DNA of 61,121 nt from Paenibacillus macquariensis (GCF_900156375.1 NZ_FTNK01000024.1:1-61121), one strand, 5' to 3'; positions 26,866 through 36,877 are shown, numbered from the stretch's first letter. Notes: generated by a model from the sequence alone, not told the origin. Numbers and translations are program-made.

Positions 26866-26900
26866 CTTACATCGTTGTAAGAAAAGTGTAATGTTAAACT
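26866..26900 (+). promoter_or_regulatory. Operator-like element before the DUF418 gene
   Basis: Plus strand: CTTACA-TCGT-TGTAAG (26866-26881) then A-AAAGTGTAA-T-GTTAAAC. It matches the element before the BceAB-type genes and is oriented toward the DUF418 gene, about 90 nt from its start, as the other copy is oriented toward the transporter. Confidence 0.7.
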
Positions 26901-26988
26901 ATCGGAAGTCTTAAAGGGATCTAGTAATGTTTAAGTCTAACCTTTACTAAATATACGACTTAGGCGGTCCTCAGAAAGGAATTCCCTT

Positions 26989-27927
26989 ATGAAAAGAATG
27001 ATTACACTTGATGTTCTACGCGGATTCGCGCTACTAGGCATCATCTTCATTAACATTGAGCAAATGGTTTATGTGAATAGAGATTATAGTCCAATCGATC
27101 TCCTGCTCTCCAACGTATCAAATATGGCAATCATCCATCGTTTTTTTGTTATTTTCTCATTCCTATTCGGAGTAGGTTTCTATATCTTCACTTCTAGAGC
27201 CAAAGCCAAAGGACACCGTCCTATAAAGCTATTTGTCCGTAGGTTACTTATTCTACTCATCTTCGGGGCTATTCATCACATCTTTCAACCTGGAGAATCA
27301 CTATTGGTATATGCGATTATAGGGTTCTTGCTTCTTCCGTTCCACCGTGCCACACCTAGGGTCGTGTTATCTTTCGGGTTGGTCTTCACCTTAGCTGGCT
27401 GCTGGTTAGGCTTCCCAGTTCTTGTTCTAGGTATGTTCTTACTCGGACATTGGAGCGGACAAATTGGATTATTCGAAGATCCTGAACACTATCGAAGGGG
27501 GGTAAGAAGAATACAAGTGATATCCCTAGTGTTGATCTTTCCGATGTATTTCGTTCAAGAATTGATACTGAATGAGACAGGCTACGTAGACGTTGCACTC
27601 GCCGTGGGTGGACTTCCCGTCAGTGTGTTCTATGTCACGACGATTATCCTACTCATACAACGAAGTTCTGCTCAGCGTCTACTCACGCCATTAGCCAATA
27701 TGGGCAGAATGGCGCTGACGAACTATTTGTTACAGACCGTTATTATTCTTACAATTGCTCATTCGCTCAACTGGTTCGGTACTGTGCATCGCTCTACACT
27801 TTATCTGATGGCTGTTATTATTCTTATGGGTCAGATGATCGGGAGTACACTTTGGCTACGCCATTTCAAAATGGGACCTGTTGAATATATATGGCGTGTG
27901 GGGACGTACTGGAGAGTTAAATTGTAA
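26989..27927 (+). CDS. DUF418 (YeiB-like) membrane protein
   Basis: 312 residues, about eight to nine hydrophobic helices. ATG at 26989 preceded by GAAAGGA. The N-terminal motif ITLDVLRGFALLGIIFINIE is the YeiB/DUF1624-418 signature (LRGxALLGI), and the C-terminal part has the DUF418 pattern TPLANMGRMALTNYLLQT and a final PVEYIWR. Members are related to membrane acyltransferases; no activity is established for this one. It shares an operator-like element with the neighbouring Bce-type transporter, which suggests an envelope role under peptide-antibiotic stress. Confidence 0.88.
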   Translation: MKRMITLDVLRGFALLGIIFINIEQMVYVNRDYSPIDLLLSNVSNMAIIHRFFVIFSFLFGVGFYIFTSRAKAKGHRPIKLFVRRLLILLIFGAIHHIFQPGESLLVYAIIGFLLLPFHRATPRVVLSFGLVFTLAGCWLGFPVLVLGMFLLGHWSGQIGLFEDPEHYRRGVRRIQVISLVLIFPMYFVQELILNETGYVDVALAVGGLPVSVFYVTTIILLIQRSSAQRLLTPLANMGRMALTNYLLQTVIILTIAHSLNWFGTVHRSTLYLMAVIILMGQMIGSTLWLRHFKMGPVEYIWRVGTYWRVKL

Positions 27928-28031
27928 ATTGTAGCTGGCAACTGAATATTATTTCGTATTAAAGAGAATAGACAGAAATCCATAAGTGGACTCCTGTCTG
28001 TTCTTAATGTCAGTGGTTCGGTCGTTTGTTA

Positions 28032-28406
28032 CTAATGTTCCAAATTAACAATATCATTCTTCACTTTATAGATCACGTAACGATGATTCCAAATTTGAGA
28101 TGTTATGATTGCTTTATCGTTATCTTTTTGAAAGAAATACCCAGACCCTTCTTGGGTAACATATGTCCAATGGTCCTTGTTCATTGCATCGATTAGGAGA
28201 TTCTTTGTGTCCACACTCCTGCGGGTCAGATAAGATTCATAACCATCTTGTTCTTCTATTTGCACAACCACTTTATCGGAGAATTGCAGGTTATACATAG
28301 CCTTTGCATGTGAATATCCTATATTGCTAACGTAGACTACCATAAGTAAAATGACGGCAATGAATCCCACTCCAACTATCCATAGCCAGCGCTTTTTCTT
28401 TGTCAA
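28032..28406 (-). CDS. Hypothetical membrane-anchored protein, 124 residues
   Basis: TTG start at 28406 with GGAGG 10 nt upstream. One N-terminal membrane helix after a basic KKKRW start (WLWIVGVGFIAVILLMVVYV), then a soluble domain of about 95 residues, probably outside the cell. No cysteine or lipobox. No family recognised. Single gene, convergent with DUF418. Confidence 0.65.
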   Translation of the reverse strand: MTKKKRWLWIVGVGFIAVILLMVVYVSNIGYSHAKAMYNLQFSDKVVVQIEEQDGYESYLTRRSVDTKNLLIDAMNKDHWTYVTQEGSGYFFQKDNDKAIITSQIWNHRYVIYKVKNDIVNLEH

Positions 28407-28627
28407 TTGATCATCGCCTCCGTATATCCGTTTTATATCATAACGTTATTGAGCATAGATAGGTTATTTTTTGAATATAAAGGGAAATTTAGTTCTCATG
28501 AGGAATAAGTCTAATCGTTAAAAAAAGGAGACCGCACCAAATTGTTTATGCGACAGTTGTTGGATAGCCAAGCGGCAATATGATTAGGATTGTTAGTATT
28601 TCGGATGTGCTGAAGGGAAGAGGGTAA

Positions 28628-29368
28628 ATGATAGTAAATTCAAAGAGACCTTGGCCTGCACCTAGCAGTCCATGGATAATCAAACAAAGCTGGCGCGATC
28701 TATTGTTTCTACATTACCCGGTAAAAGCGGATGCTCTTAGGCCACATGTGCCCATTGGAATGGACCTAGATACGTTTAATGATCATGCTTGGATAAGCGT
28801 TGTACCCTTTGAGATGAGTGGAATACGATTCAAGGGGACTCCTCCTGCACCCTATTTGTCCAATTTCCCAGAACTGAACGTCAGAACATATGTTACCGTC
28901 GGAAGCAAACCTGGTGTGTATTTCTTTAGTCTGGATGCGAAGAGTTTGTTCGGTGTGTTTTTTGGAAAAAAAATTTATAAATTACCCTATTACTATTCCA
29001 ATATGAGTATTGAGCGACAAACAGATCATAAGGTTATATATGAAAGCTCGCGAAAAGAGGATCATTTCACCTTCAAAGCAAGCTATCAGCCCATTTCGGA
29101 AATCTATCATGCCGTAGAAGGAACTCTGGATTATTGGTTAGTTGAGAGGTATTGTCTGTACGGCGAGCATCGCAGCCAAATATTAATGTCTGAGATCAAT
29201 CATCAACCGTGGAATTTGCAAAAGGTTGCGTATGACGTTCGAGAAAATTCGATGATCCAGTTGTCGGGAATAGAGGTGTCAGAGCCATTGTGCGCACATT
29301 ACTGCGAGAACAATGATGTTCATGTTTGGCCATTGAAATCCACCGAGATAACGAACAAAGCTGATTGA
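28628..29368 (+). CDS. DUF2071 family protein (YqjF-like)
   Basis: 246 residues, soluble. Motifs of the family are present: PWIIKQSWRDLLFLHYPV, DTFNDHAWISVVPFEMSG, PELNVRTYVTVGSKPGVYFF and FGKKIYKLPYY, in this order. Function of the family is not established; it shares a fold with acetoacetate decarboxylase-like proteins. Start at ATG 28628 after AGAGGG, close spacing. Stands alone. Confidence 0.85.
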   Translation: MIVNSKRPWPAPSSPWIIKQSWRDLLFLHYPVKADALRPHVPIGMDLDTFNDHAWISVVPFEMSGIRFKGTPPAPYLSNFPELNVRTYVTVGSKPGVYFFSLDAKSLFGVFFGKKIYKLPYYYSNMSIERQTDHKVIYESSRKEDHFTFKASYQPISEIYHAVEGTLDYWLVERYCLYGEHRSQILMSEINHQPWNLQKVAYDVRENSMIQLSGIEVSEPLCAHYCENNDVHVWPLKSTEITNKAD

Positions 29369-29437
29369 TAACCAATCAGCCTTGCTTAAGGCTGCATCCA
29401 TATCGTGATGATCGTTCCACTCGTCCATGTATATATT

Positions 29438-29965
29438 TTAGAACTCTGAACCTTTTATAAATATAATCTTTACCGCAATAACCTGATTATCATTATTCGT
29501 TGCGGTATAAGCCCCATAGGTACCGTCCCCCATACCTGTATGTGACACGACGCCCCCATCCAATACGCCAGCTTCATGACCACTCTCGGTAATATCACAA
29601 CAAGATAGATACCAATCACTATCTGTATCCGTATCCGTCTCTTGGACATCAGAATCAGGAATTCTATACTTATTGATATCAAAAATCCCCGCTTGCCCAC
29701 TATCCACGCCAACAATAAATGAACACTTCACCCATTCCAAATGTTCCACTTGTTCAGCGACTGAACTATGGAATGCCGTTAACTTGGAACATGCTTCGCC
29801 CCAATCTCTCACTTCCGTCTTCCCGACTTGAGCGACCCACGTTCCATTTAACACATTGTCTAAGACACCCATAATGATGGTATCCCGATTCAGTTCATAA
29901 CAAGGGTCAGATACGACGATTTGCCCAGAAGTAAGTTCGAAATTGCCTAATTGAATATTATTCAT
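29438..29965 (-). CDS. DUF4241-type protein
   Basis: 175 residues, acidic. ATG at 29965 preceded by GAGGAA. SGQIVVSDPCYELNRDT at the start, VGVDSGQAGIFDINKYR in the middle (DSGQAG motif) and GDGTYGAYTATN near the end fit the DUF4241 family, which appears in many bacteria with no known role; some relatives resemble polymorphic-toxin immunity proteins. A run of alternating Asp/Thr (about 110-118) is unusual. Confidence 0.7.
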   Translation of the reverse strand: MNNIQLGNFELTSGQIVVSDPCYELNRDTIIMGVLDNVLNGTWVAQVGKTEVRDWGEACSKLTAFHSSVAEQVEHLEWVKCSFIVGVDSGQAGIFDINKYRIPDSDVQETDTDTDSDWYLSCCDITESGHEAGVLDGGVVSHTGMGDGTYGAYTATNNDNQVIAVKIIFIKGSEF

Positions 29966-30217
29966 AAGAGTTCCTCCGATAACAATGAGAGTAGTTGTAG
30001 TAGTAAAATAAACCTTATTATTATTCTACCTCATATCATTATTCTAAGGGAACGAGTTCGCCCATTGCGCTCATATCTTTGTGATAGTACCACTCAACAT
30101 AAGATGATTCATTCGTCGCATTCAACTCGCTTTTATCATAAATAGAAGTATATTTATAATCGTACTCCCCATCAGCCCTAGGGGGAATTATAGAAAATGC
30201 ATTGATAAATCAAAAAA

Positions 30218-30254
30218 GGACCCCCTCACAGATAACATATCTGAAAGAGTGCCC
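30218..30254 (-). terminator. Terminator of the hydantoinase operon
   Basis: Minus strand: imperfect 16-bp stem between GGGCACTCTTTCAGAT and ATCTGTGAGGGGGTCC (two mismatches, three G-U pairs), followed by TTTTTTGA. It begins 10 nt after the RpiR gene stop codon. Confidence 0.7.
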
Positions 30255-30264
30255 TTCACCCGGA

Positions 30265-31125
30265 TTATAGGAAGTAATTCGTAATGGATTGGTCACGGGA
30301 CATTACCGCTTCACTATCTAGCTTCTTCTTCAAATATGATTTGTCTGAGGAAATGAACACACCCATAATCAAATCCACGACGAACAAGAATGTAATATGA
30401 TTGGACATCAACGCGCTGTTATTTACGGATATTTTGTCCGGGACGATGATATCGACATCTGCATTCTCCGTAATGGGAGAGTCATAGTAGCAGGTTATCG
30501 CGATCGTCTTCGCTTGATTCGTCTGAGCTATGGTCACGCCGTCCACGATCTCTTTGCTCGAACCCGAGCGAGAGAATGCAATGATGACATCTTCGGAATT
30601 ACACTGTGAGGCTGCAATTTTCATCGCCCTACTATCACTGATTGCTTCGGACATGATGCCAATAATGGCTAACCGATTCTTTAACGCTATAGCTGCTAAG
30701 TAGGAGTCGAACAGACCGAACAAATAAATTTTACGCGAATTCTTCAGAATATCTACCACGCGATGGAGTTGCTCCTCGGTAACGAGTGCCGAAGTATTCA
30801 AAATCAATTCATTATAGTCCAGTGCAAGCGCATCAATGGCATTGATCTCACGTCTTTCTTTCTTCTTGGACTGCATTTCCCGGTAAAAGGCGTCTTGGGC
30901 AAAGGCGATTTTGAAATCAATAAAACCTTTAAATCCTACCTTCTTGCAGAATCGGTTAATGCTCGTCTCCGACACACCAATTTCGTTGGCAATGGCCGTG
31001 ATCGTATTGCTAGTAATAAACTCCGGATTATGAATGACATAATTGGCGATCTGATTCTCACCATATGTAAGCTTTTGTGTTTGCGATACGATCTTTGCAA
31101 TGACCGCTGGAACCTGTGAAGACAT
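30265..31125 (-). CDS. RpiR/MurR-family transcriptional regulator
   Basis: 286 residues from the ATG at 31125 (GGAGGAGAGG just upstream). N-terminal HTH_6 domain with TSNTITAIANEIGVSETSIN, RFCKKVGFKGFIDFK; C-terminal SIS phosphosugar-binding domain (about 120-260) with YLFGLFDSYLAAIALKNRL, and IIAFSRSGSSKEIVDGVTIA. RpiR proteins usually sense phosphorylated sugars or amino sugars. Last gene of the operon with the hydantoinase, so probably autoregulatory and controlling that pathway. Confidence 0.9.
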   Translation of the reverse strand: MSSQVPAVIAKIVSQTQKLTYGENQIANYVIHNPEFITSNTITAIANEIGVSETSINRFCKKVGFKGFIDFKIAFAQDAFYREMQSKKKERREINAIDALALDYNELILNTSALVTEEQLHRVVDILKNSRKIYLFGLFDSYLAAIALKNRLAIIGIMSEAISDSRAMKIAASQCNSEDVIIAFSRSGSSKEIVDGVTIAQTNQAKTIAITCYYDSPITENADVDIIVPDKISVNNSALMSNHITFLFVVDLIMGVFISSDKSYLKKKLDSEAVMSRDQSITNYFL

Positions 31126-31233
31126 GAACCTCTCCTCCTGATCTAACGATGGAATATGGCTATTTCGGTAATCCCCGCTAGCATCCATCATTATATCACA
31201 CCAAGTACGGTATTGAGAGTTCGAGATAGTAAA

Positions 31234-31890
31234 TCATACCCAATTATTCCAGTCTTGCATGTTGTGCCTAAATTGTTCTATAGACATCGTCTTATTCTCT
31301 ATTAGGTAGACATAGTCTAACAAATTCGGCAGGTAGGGAAGTCCTATAATCTCTTTGCAAAAAGCATGTGCTGCAATTTCACTGCATTTCACCACACTGG
31401 ACCTTTTCGTATAGAATCCAAGTTTTAAGACGTCTATCGGTTCCAGAAGTTCATTGGTAAATCTCCCAGACTTGTACTCTAGGTAATGATAGAATTCATG
31501 CGCCAAATGAATATCAATGAGCCGATCTAGATCTGGACTCTCTTGATGACCCATAACGGTCTCAAGAGCCTGCTGCATCTCTGATAAGGAAGAAGAATAG
31601 ATCATAATTTCTGGCGGATTTGTCGCAAAATCAATTTGTGCACGAAAAGAGACGTTATGGAATTTGCCTGACTTGCTCGTAATTTCATGCTTCAGTCCTT
31701 CTCGCTGACATAGCAATCTCACCGAGGTTCCCATATAATCCGCAGCCATCTGCCTCCCCATTTCTAGCGACGATCTCACATAATACGGAATTTGCCCCTT
31801 AGGTATTCGGTGAAATAAAGGATCCTGTTCGAGCTCCGCGCAAGCTAGCATTTCGTCAGAGAGTGCGTCTATCACTTCTCGCATCGACAC
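31234..31890 (-). CDS. Putative zinc-metallopeptidase-like protein (HExxH)
   Basis: 218 residues, soluble. GTG start at 31890 with GGGGAG 7 nt upstream. Around residue 131 it has LAHEFYHYLEY, a HExxH zinc-binding motif, and about 40 residues on CSEIAAHAF provides a Glu that could be the third ligand, as in gluzincins. No signal peptide, so a cytosolic target is likely. It lies 16 nt downstream of the hydantoinase stop codon, so it is co-expressed. No family name recognised; an amidase or processing role in the pathway is only a guess. Confidence 0.65.
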   Translation of the reverse strand: MSMREVIDALSDEMLACAELEQDPLFHRIPKGQIPYYVRSSLEMGRQMAADYMGTSVRLLCQREGLKHEITSKSGKFHNVSFRAQIDFATNPPEIMIYSSSLSEMQQALETVMGHQESPDLDRLIDIHLAHEFYHYLEYKSGRFTNELLEPIDVLKLGFYTKRSSVVKCSEIAAHAFCKEIIGLPYLPNLLDYVYLIENKTMSIEQFRHNMQDWNNWV

Positions 31891-31906
31891 GACCGTTCTC
31901 CCCTTC

Positions 31907-34057
31907 CTATTGGTAGGCTATTACAATCAGTTCGTCTTCGGCTGTCAGCATCTCCGTCTCGATCTCCAGAATCGACATCAACTGCTCCTTCGTCTGCATT
32001 CCTGTTAGATCTAACATCTTCTCTTTATAAAAGACAAATGCCTTCGGTATGGTTGCATTGGCATCAGAATATATCGTATTTTCATCCAGAAACTCACCGA
32101 GGTATCCTCCGAACTGGGACTTGGTAATCTTCGTGAATTGAACATTCCCCTTCTTGAAACGAACAACCCCTTCACGGTCAAGGACGCTTGCATATGTCGT
32201 TCTCTTCTTCATCAGACCGAAGAATGATTTCTTCACACTCTCATTGCTAAAAACACTCCATCTACCTGTCTGTGCCGCCAACACTGTTGATTCAACTGGC
32301 TGATCTACCGATTGGGCAGCTGTCGCACGCATATCCTCTATAGACATGGCCTCCTGCCCTAAATCCTTAGACCGAAGCTCCGTTGAACCTGTGGCTATGG
32401 CACGCAGAATGTTCTTCTGACTGTCGATTTCAATCGTAACCTCAACCGTATCTTCACTAGCACCTGATTTGACGATTCGCTCTAGCACTTCGGATCGTAT
32501 CCGCTTAATATCGCCCTCGGTCGGATTAACAACCGTTCTCTCCAGTTGCTCCTTGACCATAGCCAAAGCAACACCAATCGTGGACACATAAGGCGCATTG
32601 TTGGCGATTCTGAATTTCATGTTCTCCCGCTCAGCCATCGCCGGAACGAGCACCGCCCCACTCCCGCCTCCGCCAACCAATGTTACGAAGGATCGATCCA
32701 ATTCATAATCTTCAATCATGTCATTCACAGTCTTCATCGTCTTGTCGATCGCAATATTCATCACCGCTCTGGCTGCTTCCTCGACGTTCAAGCCGACATG
32801 CGAAGCAAGTGCTTCCCACGCTGTGATCGCCGCTTCCTTGTTACCTTCCGCATAATCTCCTTCAGGAATGTATCCAAGAATGTTAGCTGCACCAGCCAAT
32901 GTATAGGAATAATCCTTCCCGTTCGCACATTCGCAAATCACATATTCCTGTGGATCTCCATTTCTGGGACTAATGAACTTCACTTTAGGATCCATGATCT
33001 GATCACTTGGAGCAAAAGCCTCATATTCTATGCCCGCAATGTGTGCACTTCGCGGTCCAATATCAGTGATTCTCCCATTTGCTACTTTAACCATGCTTCC
33101 TCCGGCGATACCAAGGGTACGAACATCCAGCGATTGCAGATACGTTCGATGTCCGCCGACCTGAGCATTCTTGATCATGACCTTCCCGTTCTTGATCACG
33201 GATATATCCACACTTGTCCCGCCGACCTCGAAGAAAATTCCATCTGAGATCTTCTCATACATCAACGCCCCAGCGACACCTGCTGCAAGTCCGGAAAGCA
33301 TCGTGAGAATTGGACGCTTGCGTACTTCATCAATACTCATCACGCCACCATCACATCGCATGATCATCAGTGGGGATTTGATGTTCGCGTTCTTGACGGA
33401 TTTCTCTGTCATGTTGGCGGTTTCCATCATCTTTGGAATGAGCGATGCATTGACGACTGCCGTTCTGGTCCTTGTCTTCAGTCCGTACAGCTGAGAGATT
33501 TCATGGCCTCCTGTCGCGTATATCCCTTTCTTATGCGCAATCTCAACCACACGAAGCTCATTCGTCGGATCGTCTACACTGTACGCTTCAGACGCCACAA
33601 TGACTTCCGCCCCTTGCTTCGCTAGTTCATCGATCGCCGTAGCAATGTCTTCCTCCTTCAAGTTCTTAGAATCCAAATACGTATGATACGTCTTCAAATA
33701 TTTGCCCGGAGCGAGCTCAATATTTCCCGGATTGGATTCCGAACGGGCACTAATTCCGTCTAGCCCAGAACCCATCCCAATAATTCCTACCCGTGCCACG
33801 TCACCCTCTAATAGCGCATTCGTTGCCTGCGTCGTACCGTGTGCAATAAAGGTAACATCATCTGGCAGAATACCCTGACTCTCCAGAATTTGATTCAAAA
33901 TTTGAACGATCCCTTTCGCCACGCCATCTTCATCGTGGTGAGTGGTCGGTATTTTCATCTTGGCAATCACTTCATAAGTTTCATTGTCTATCACAGCAGC
34001 ATCCGTAAACGTACCTCCAACATCTATCCCGACTCTAACCTTTCTTCTGTCCATCAT
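31907..34057 (-). CDS. Hydantoinase/oxoprolinase family protein (HyuA type)
   Basis: 716 residues. RVGIDVGGTFTDAAVIDNET at the N-terminus and IAHGTTQATNALLEGDVARV mark the Hydant_A_N domain; the middle domain has MRCDGGVMSIDEVR, DGIFFEVGGTSVDIS (ATP-binding phosphate loop); the end of the barrel has VTLVGGGGSGAVLVPAMAE. Such ATP-dependent enzymes open hydantoins or 5-oxoproline, sometimes as an A/B pair. No HyuB-like subunit is in the window. ATG start after AGGAGG. Between a transporter gene and an HExxH protein in one operon. Confidence 0.88.
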   Translation of the reverse strand: MMDRRKVRVGIDVGGTFTDAAVIDNETYEVIAKMKIPTTHHDEDGVAKGIVQILNQILESQGILPDDVTFIAHGTTQATNALLEGDVARVGIIGMGSGLDGISARSESNPGNIELAPGKYLKTYHTYLDSKNLKEEDIATAIDELAKQGAEVIVASEAYSVDDPTNELRVVEIAHKKGIYATGGHEISQLYGLKTRTRTAVVNASLIPKMMETANMTEKSVKNANIKSPLMIMRCDGGVMSIDEVRKRPILTMLSGLAAGVAGALMYEKISDGIFFEVGGTSVDISVIKNGKVMIKNAQVGGHRTYLQSLDVRTLGIAGGSMVKVANGRITDIGPRSAHIAGIEYEAFAPSDQIMDPKVKFISPRNGDPQEYVICECANGKDYSYTLAGAANILGYIPEGDYAEGNKEAAITAWEALASHVGLNVEEAARAVMNIAIDKTMKTVNDMIEDYELDRSFVTLVGGGGSGAVLVPAMAERENMKFRIANNAPYVSTIGVALAMVKEQLERTVVNPTEGDIKRIRSEVLERIVKSGASEDTVEVTIEIDSQKNILRAIATGSTELRSKDLGQEAMSIEDMRATAAQSVDQPVESTVLAAQTGRWSVFSNESVKKSFFGLMKKRTTYASVLDREGVVRFKKGNVQFTKITKSQFGGYLGEFLDENTIYSDANATIPKAFVFYKEKMLDLTGMQTKEQLMSILEIETEMLTAEDELIVIAYQ

Positions 34058-34120
34058 ATGCTCCTCCTAAATGACAGGCAGGAGCCCGCAAAGGGCCCCT
34101 GCCCGAGATAGTCTCATCCA

Positions 34121-35419
34121 TTAGAAGATCATGAATGATCCGATAACCATGGAAATAAGAACAGCAACCACCATCCAAGGCAACGTCTTTTTCAAAATTT
34201 CATTGATATCACTCTTCGTGAAATCTGCTACCCAAACATTATGTGAGTTGGTCGGATCGGATACCGCTTGGACGTTACTGACAACACGCAAGGCAAGCAT
34301 CGCAGCTATAGGTGTCATTCCAGCCGTTACGAACAGGGCAGCAATACCGCTACCGAGTCCCCATACATTTAGAGGTCCGCGGTAGATCGCAAGTGGCGAT
34401 AACAGAGTGAAGAAAATAACATACGTCCACGGACTACTTGGAAGCACACTCTCAATGAGTGGTGAGATGAGTGATGCTACTTGTGGCGCCATGACCGAAT
34501 TGAGCAAGATACCAATTCCGATCATCAAGGCCAGTGCCCCTGCAATATCTTGGATTCCTTCAACAAGCGCACTGGATAGAACATGAATTGGGCGCTTCGG
34601 CAACGTCAGAATAATCGTTACAATCGCACCGATAATAACCGCGGGCACGATATCAAGCTTGAATGCAAAGACAAGAATTACGGGAACGAGTGGGCTAATT
34701 AGCGCAATGGTAGGAACCTTCCGACCATCCCCACCGGTCCCGGTGGCCGTAGGCATCGCCCATGCTTTGCGTCCCTTACCGTCTTTTCGGATATAAAAGA
34801 CAATCATCGCCAAGGAGACAATAATTAATGGCAATGCAGCAACCAATGTATAATCCGCAATCGTCTGCACGGACAGACCCAGTACATCAACATAGACCGC
34901 CCATGTAGAAACGTTGAACAACGCTCCCACACCGACCGCCGATAGCACGACGATAGAAGCAACGAACTGCGATATCCCCGCTGTCAGCATGATTGGAATC
35001 ACAATCGTTCCGACCAAGATAACCATTCCTAGGCCACCCGCAGCCGAAAAGATAATGGAAGCGGTAACAAAAAATAATATTGCAATGATCATCGGCTTGT
35101 CACCGGCTAGTTCAGCAGCTTTTCGAATGATAGATTTCGTAATGCCAACTTTATTGAGTATTTGACCGAACCAGGCTCCGAACACTAGACCAGCGATTGC
35201 ACCGGATAGCCTCATCGATCCCGCAGATAGAATGGTCTTGGCTATTGTCGTCGCTTCTGGATCGTTCGACATCCACGGAACCCCTGCGATCACCGCAAAC
35301 AGTATAGCCATAGCGGGCAGTGCAAGAATCGTTGGTAGCTTCCTCGTCATCATTAACCCGATAAATACTAAAAAAATGACCAAAATCCCGATGGCTTGAA
35401 CCCACATTAAAGATGTCAC
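34121..35419 (-). CDS. Ion-transporter-superfamily permease (GntP/CitMHS-like)
   Basis: About 432 residues, eleven to twelve membrane helices. GTG start at 35419 with GGGGAG 6 nt upstream is preferred over the ATG at 35437. The segments GAIAGLVFGAWFGQILNKVG, the ATASIIFSAAGGLGMVILVG region and VQAVSDPTNSHNVW near the end point to the citrate/gluconate-type carboxylate transporters. It lies between the FAD oxidoreductase and the hydantoinase, so it probably imports the pathway substrate, a carboxylate or cyclic amide. Exact family uncertain. Confidence 0.7.
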   Translation of the reverse strand: MTSLMWVQAIGILVIFLVFIGLMMTRKLPTILALPAMAILFAVIAGVPWMSNDPEATTIAKTILSAGSMRLSGAIAGLVFGAWFGQILNKVGITKSIIRKAAELAGDKPMIIAILFFVTASIIFSAAGGLGMVILVGTIVIPIMLTAGISQFVASIVVLSAVGVGALFNVSTWAVYVDVLGLSVQTIADYTLVAALPLIIVSLAMIVFYIRKDGKGRKAWAMPTATGTGGDGRKVPTIALISPLVPVILVFAFKLDIVPAVIIGAIVTIILTLPKRPIHVLSSALVEGIQDIAGALALMIGIGILLNSVMAPQVASLISPLIESVLPSSPWTYVIFFTLLSPLAIYRGPLNVWGLGSGIAALFVTAGMTPIAAMLALRVVSNVQAVSDPTNSHNVWVADFTKSDINEILKKTLPWMVVAVLISMVIGSFMIF

Positions 35420-35473
35420 ACGAATCTCCCCTCTCATATTGGTTACATTGGCATTCCATATCCATTCGCTAGT

Positions 35474-36832
35474 CTATACTTCCAGGTAGGCACCCTGTTC
35501 TTTCAGAACAGCCTGCACATCCTTGATGTTCACATCTTGAACCGTTGTCCCCTTCTTGACAGCTAGCGCTGCGGCAACACCTCCGGCATGACCAATGGCT
35601 CCTGTTGTAGGGGTTGTTCTCATCGCCGCTTGTGCCTCAAAGGTCGCTGAAATACATCTACCAATGACAATTAAGTTCTTCACCGATTCGGTAATCATAC
35701 AGGAGTAGGGAATACTGTACATACCGCCCCATACCAGCTTCTGGTGCTTCGTTCCCTCACCGTCTGGACTATGGATATCGATCGGGTAGCCCGAATGGGC
35801 AATTGTGTCTTCAAATTTGCGCTGTTCAAGGAGATCCTCCGCCGTAAGCGTATATATGCCTTTGATCTGTCTTGAACTCCGGACGCCGATAGAAGGACCT
35901 GTATATTCTACGACAGCATTCTCAAAGCCAGGAATGTATTTATGTACGAACAATTCAAGCTCCCGACACTGCTTACGTCCTACCATTTCCGCCTTGCTCA
36001 AGCTGATCGCATCTGTGGCATCATGACCCAGAATTCGGGTCGTATTCAGAATAACTTCGCCGGGGTTGTTCGTCTCGAAGAACAGAATGTTCTCACGTGG
36101 GATCGATATTTCTCCCTTCGCCTTCGCTTCTCTAAATAGGCTATCGAAGCCACCTACAGATAACCGCGACGATGTCTCGATAATGGATGTATCTCCGTTA
36201 TACAGCGGGAAATCATCTGGATGCTCATGTATGTATTGTTTCACTTTAGGAATATTCACGTTGTACATCTTCATATTGAGTGTCATCGGCTGGGTTGCCC
36301 CATCGGACTCTCGGCCTATTGTATACTCAACACCCGCTCTAGCAGATAAATCGCCATCTCCCGTAGCATCAATGAACGCGGAGGCATAAATTTCACTTAA
36401 TCCCGATTTGTTACATACCGTAATGCTGACTACCGTTCCGTTCTCTGTCTTCACATCAGCCAACATCGTATGATATAAAATTTCGCCGCCATTCTCCACT
36501 ACCATTAACTCCAATTCATGCTTCATGGCCTCTGCATCAAATGGCGTAACCGAATACGTAAAACCTACCGTATCCACGATGTGCCCTGGCGATTTACCCA
36601 GTTTCTTCAGTCGCTCAATGAGTTGGTCCGTATATCCTTGAATCGCCTGCTTCTCACCCGCATGGAACGTCATCATCGGGCCTACGCCATTGGCTGTTAA
36701 CGTTCCTCCTAAGAAACCCTGCGATTCTACAATCAGCGTCCTTGCTCCTGTACTAGAAGCAGCAATCGCGGCCATAGCGCCAGAGATGCCACCACCCATC
36801 ACGACAACGTCATATTGTTGATTATTTCCCAA
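35474..36832 (-). CDS. FAD-dependent oxidoreductase
   Basis: 452 residues. Rossmann motif VVVMGGGISGAMAAIAASSTG with GxGxxG-type dinucleotide binding at 11-16, then SQGFLGGTLTANGVGPMM and FIDATGDGDLSARAGVEY, typical of the FAD_oxidored (PF12831-like) family; the closing RTTPTTGAIGHAGGVAAALAV binds FAD. TTG start with AAAGGGAG about 9 nt upstream. Heads an operon with a transporter and a hydantoinase-family enzyme, so it likely oxidises the imported substrate. Substrate unknown. Confidence 0.85.
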   Translation of the reverse strand: MGNNQQYDVVVMGGGISGAMAAIAASSTGARTLIVESQGFLGGTLTANGVGPMMTFHAGEKQAIQGYTDQLIERLKKLGKSPGHIVDTVGFTYSVTPFDAEAMKHELELMVVENGGEILYHTMLADVKTENGTVVSITVCNKSGLSEIYASAFIDATGDGDLSARAGVEYTIGRESDGATQPMTLNMKMYNVNIPKVKQYIHEHPDDFPLYNGDTSIIETSSRLSVGGFDSLFREAKAKGEISIPRENILFFETNNPGEVILNTTRILGHDATDAISLSKAEMVGRKQCRELELFVHKYIPGFENAVVEYTGPSIGVRSSRQIKGIYTLTAEDLLEQRKFEDTIAHSGYPIDIHSPDGEGTKHQKLVWGGMYSIPYSCMITESVKNLIVIGRCISATFEAQAAMRTTPTTGAIGHAGGVAAALAVKKGTTVQDVNIKDVQAVLKEQGAYLEV

Positions 36833-36877
36833 TCTCCTTCACTCCCTTTAGGTCATGACTCATCATTTCTTGATCAT

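Noticed and set aside
32546..33247. 233-codon plus-strand frame opposite the hydantoinase gene
   Set aside because: Antisense shadow; the translated protein has random-looking composition and no start site.
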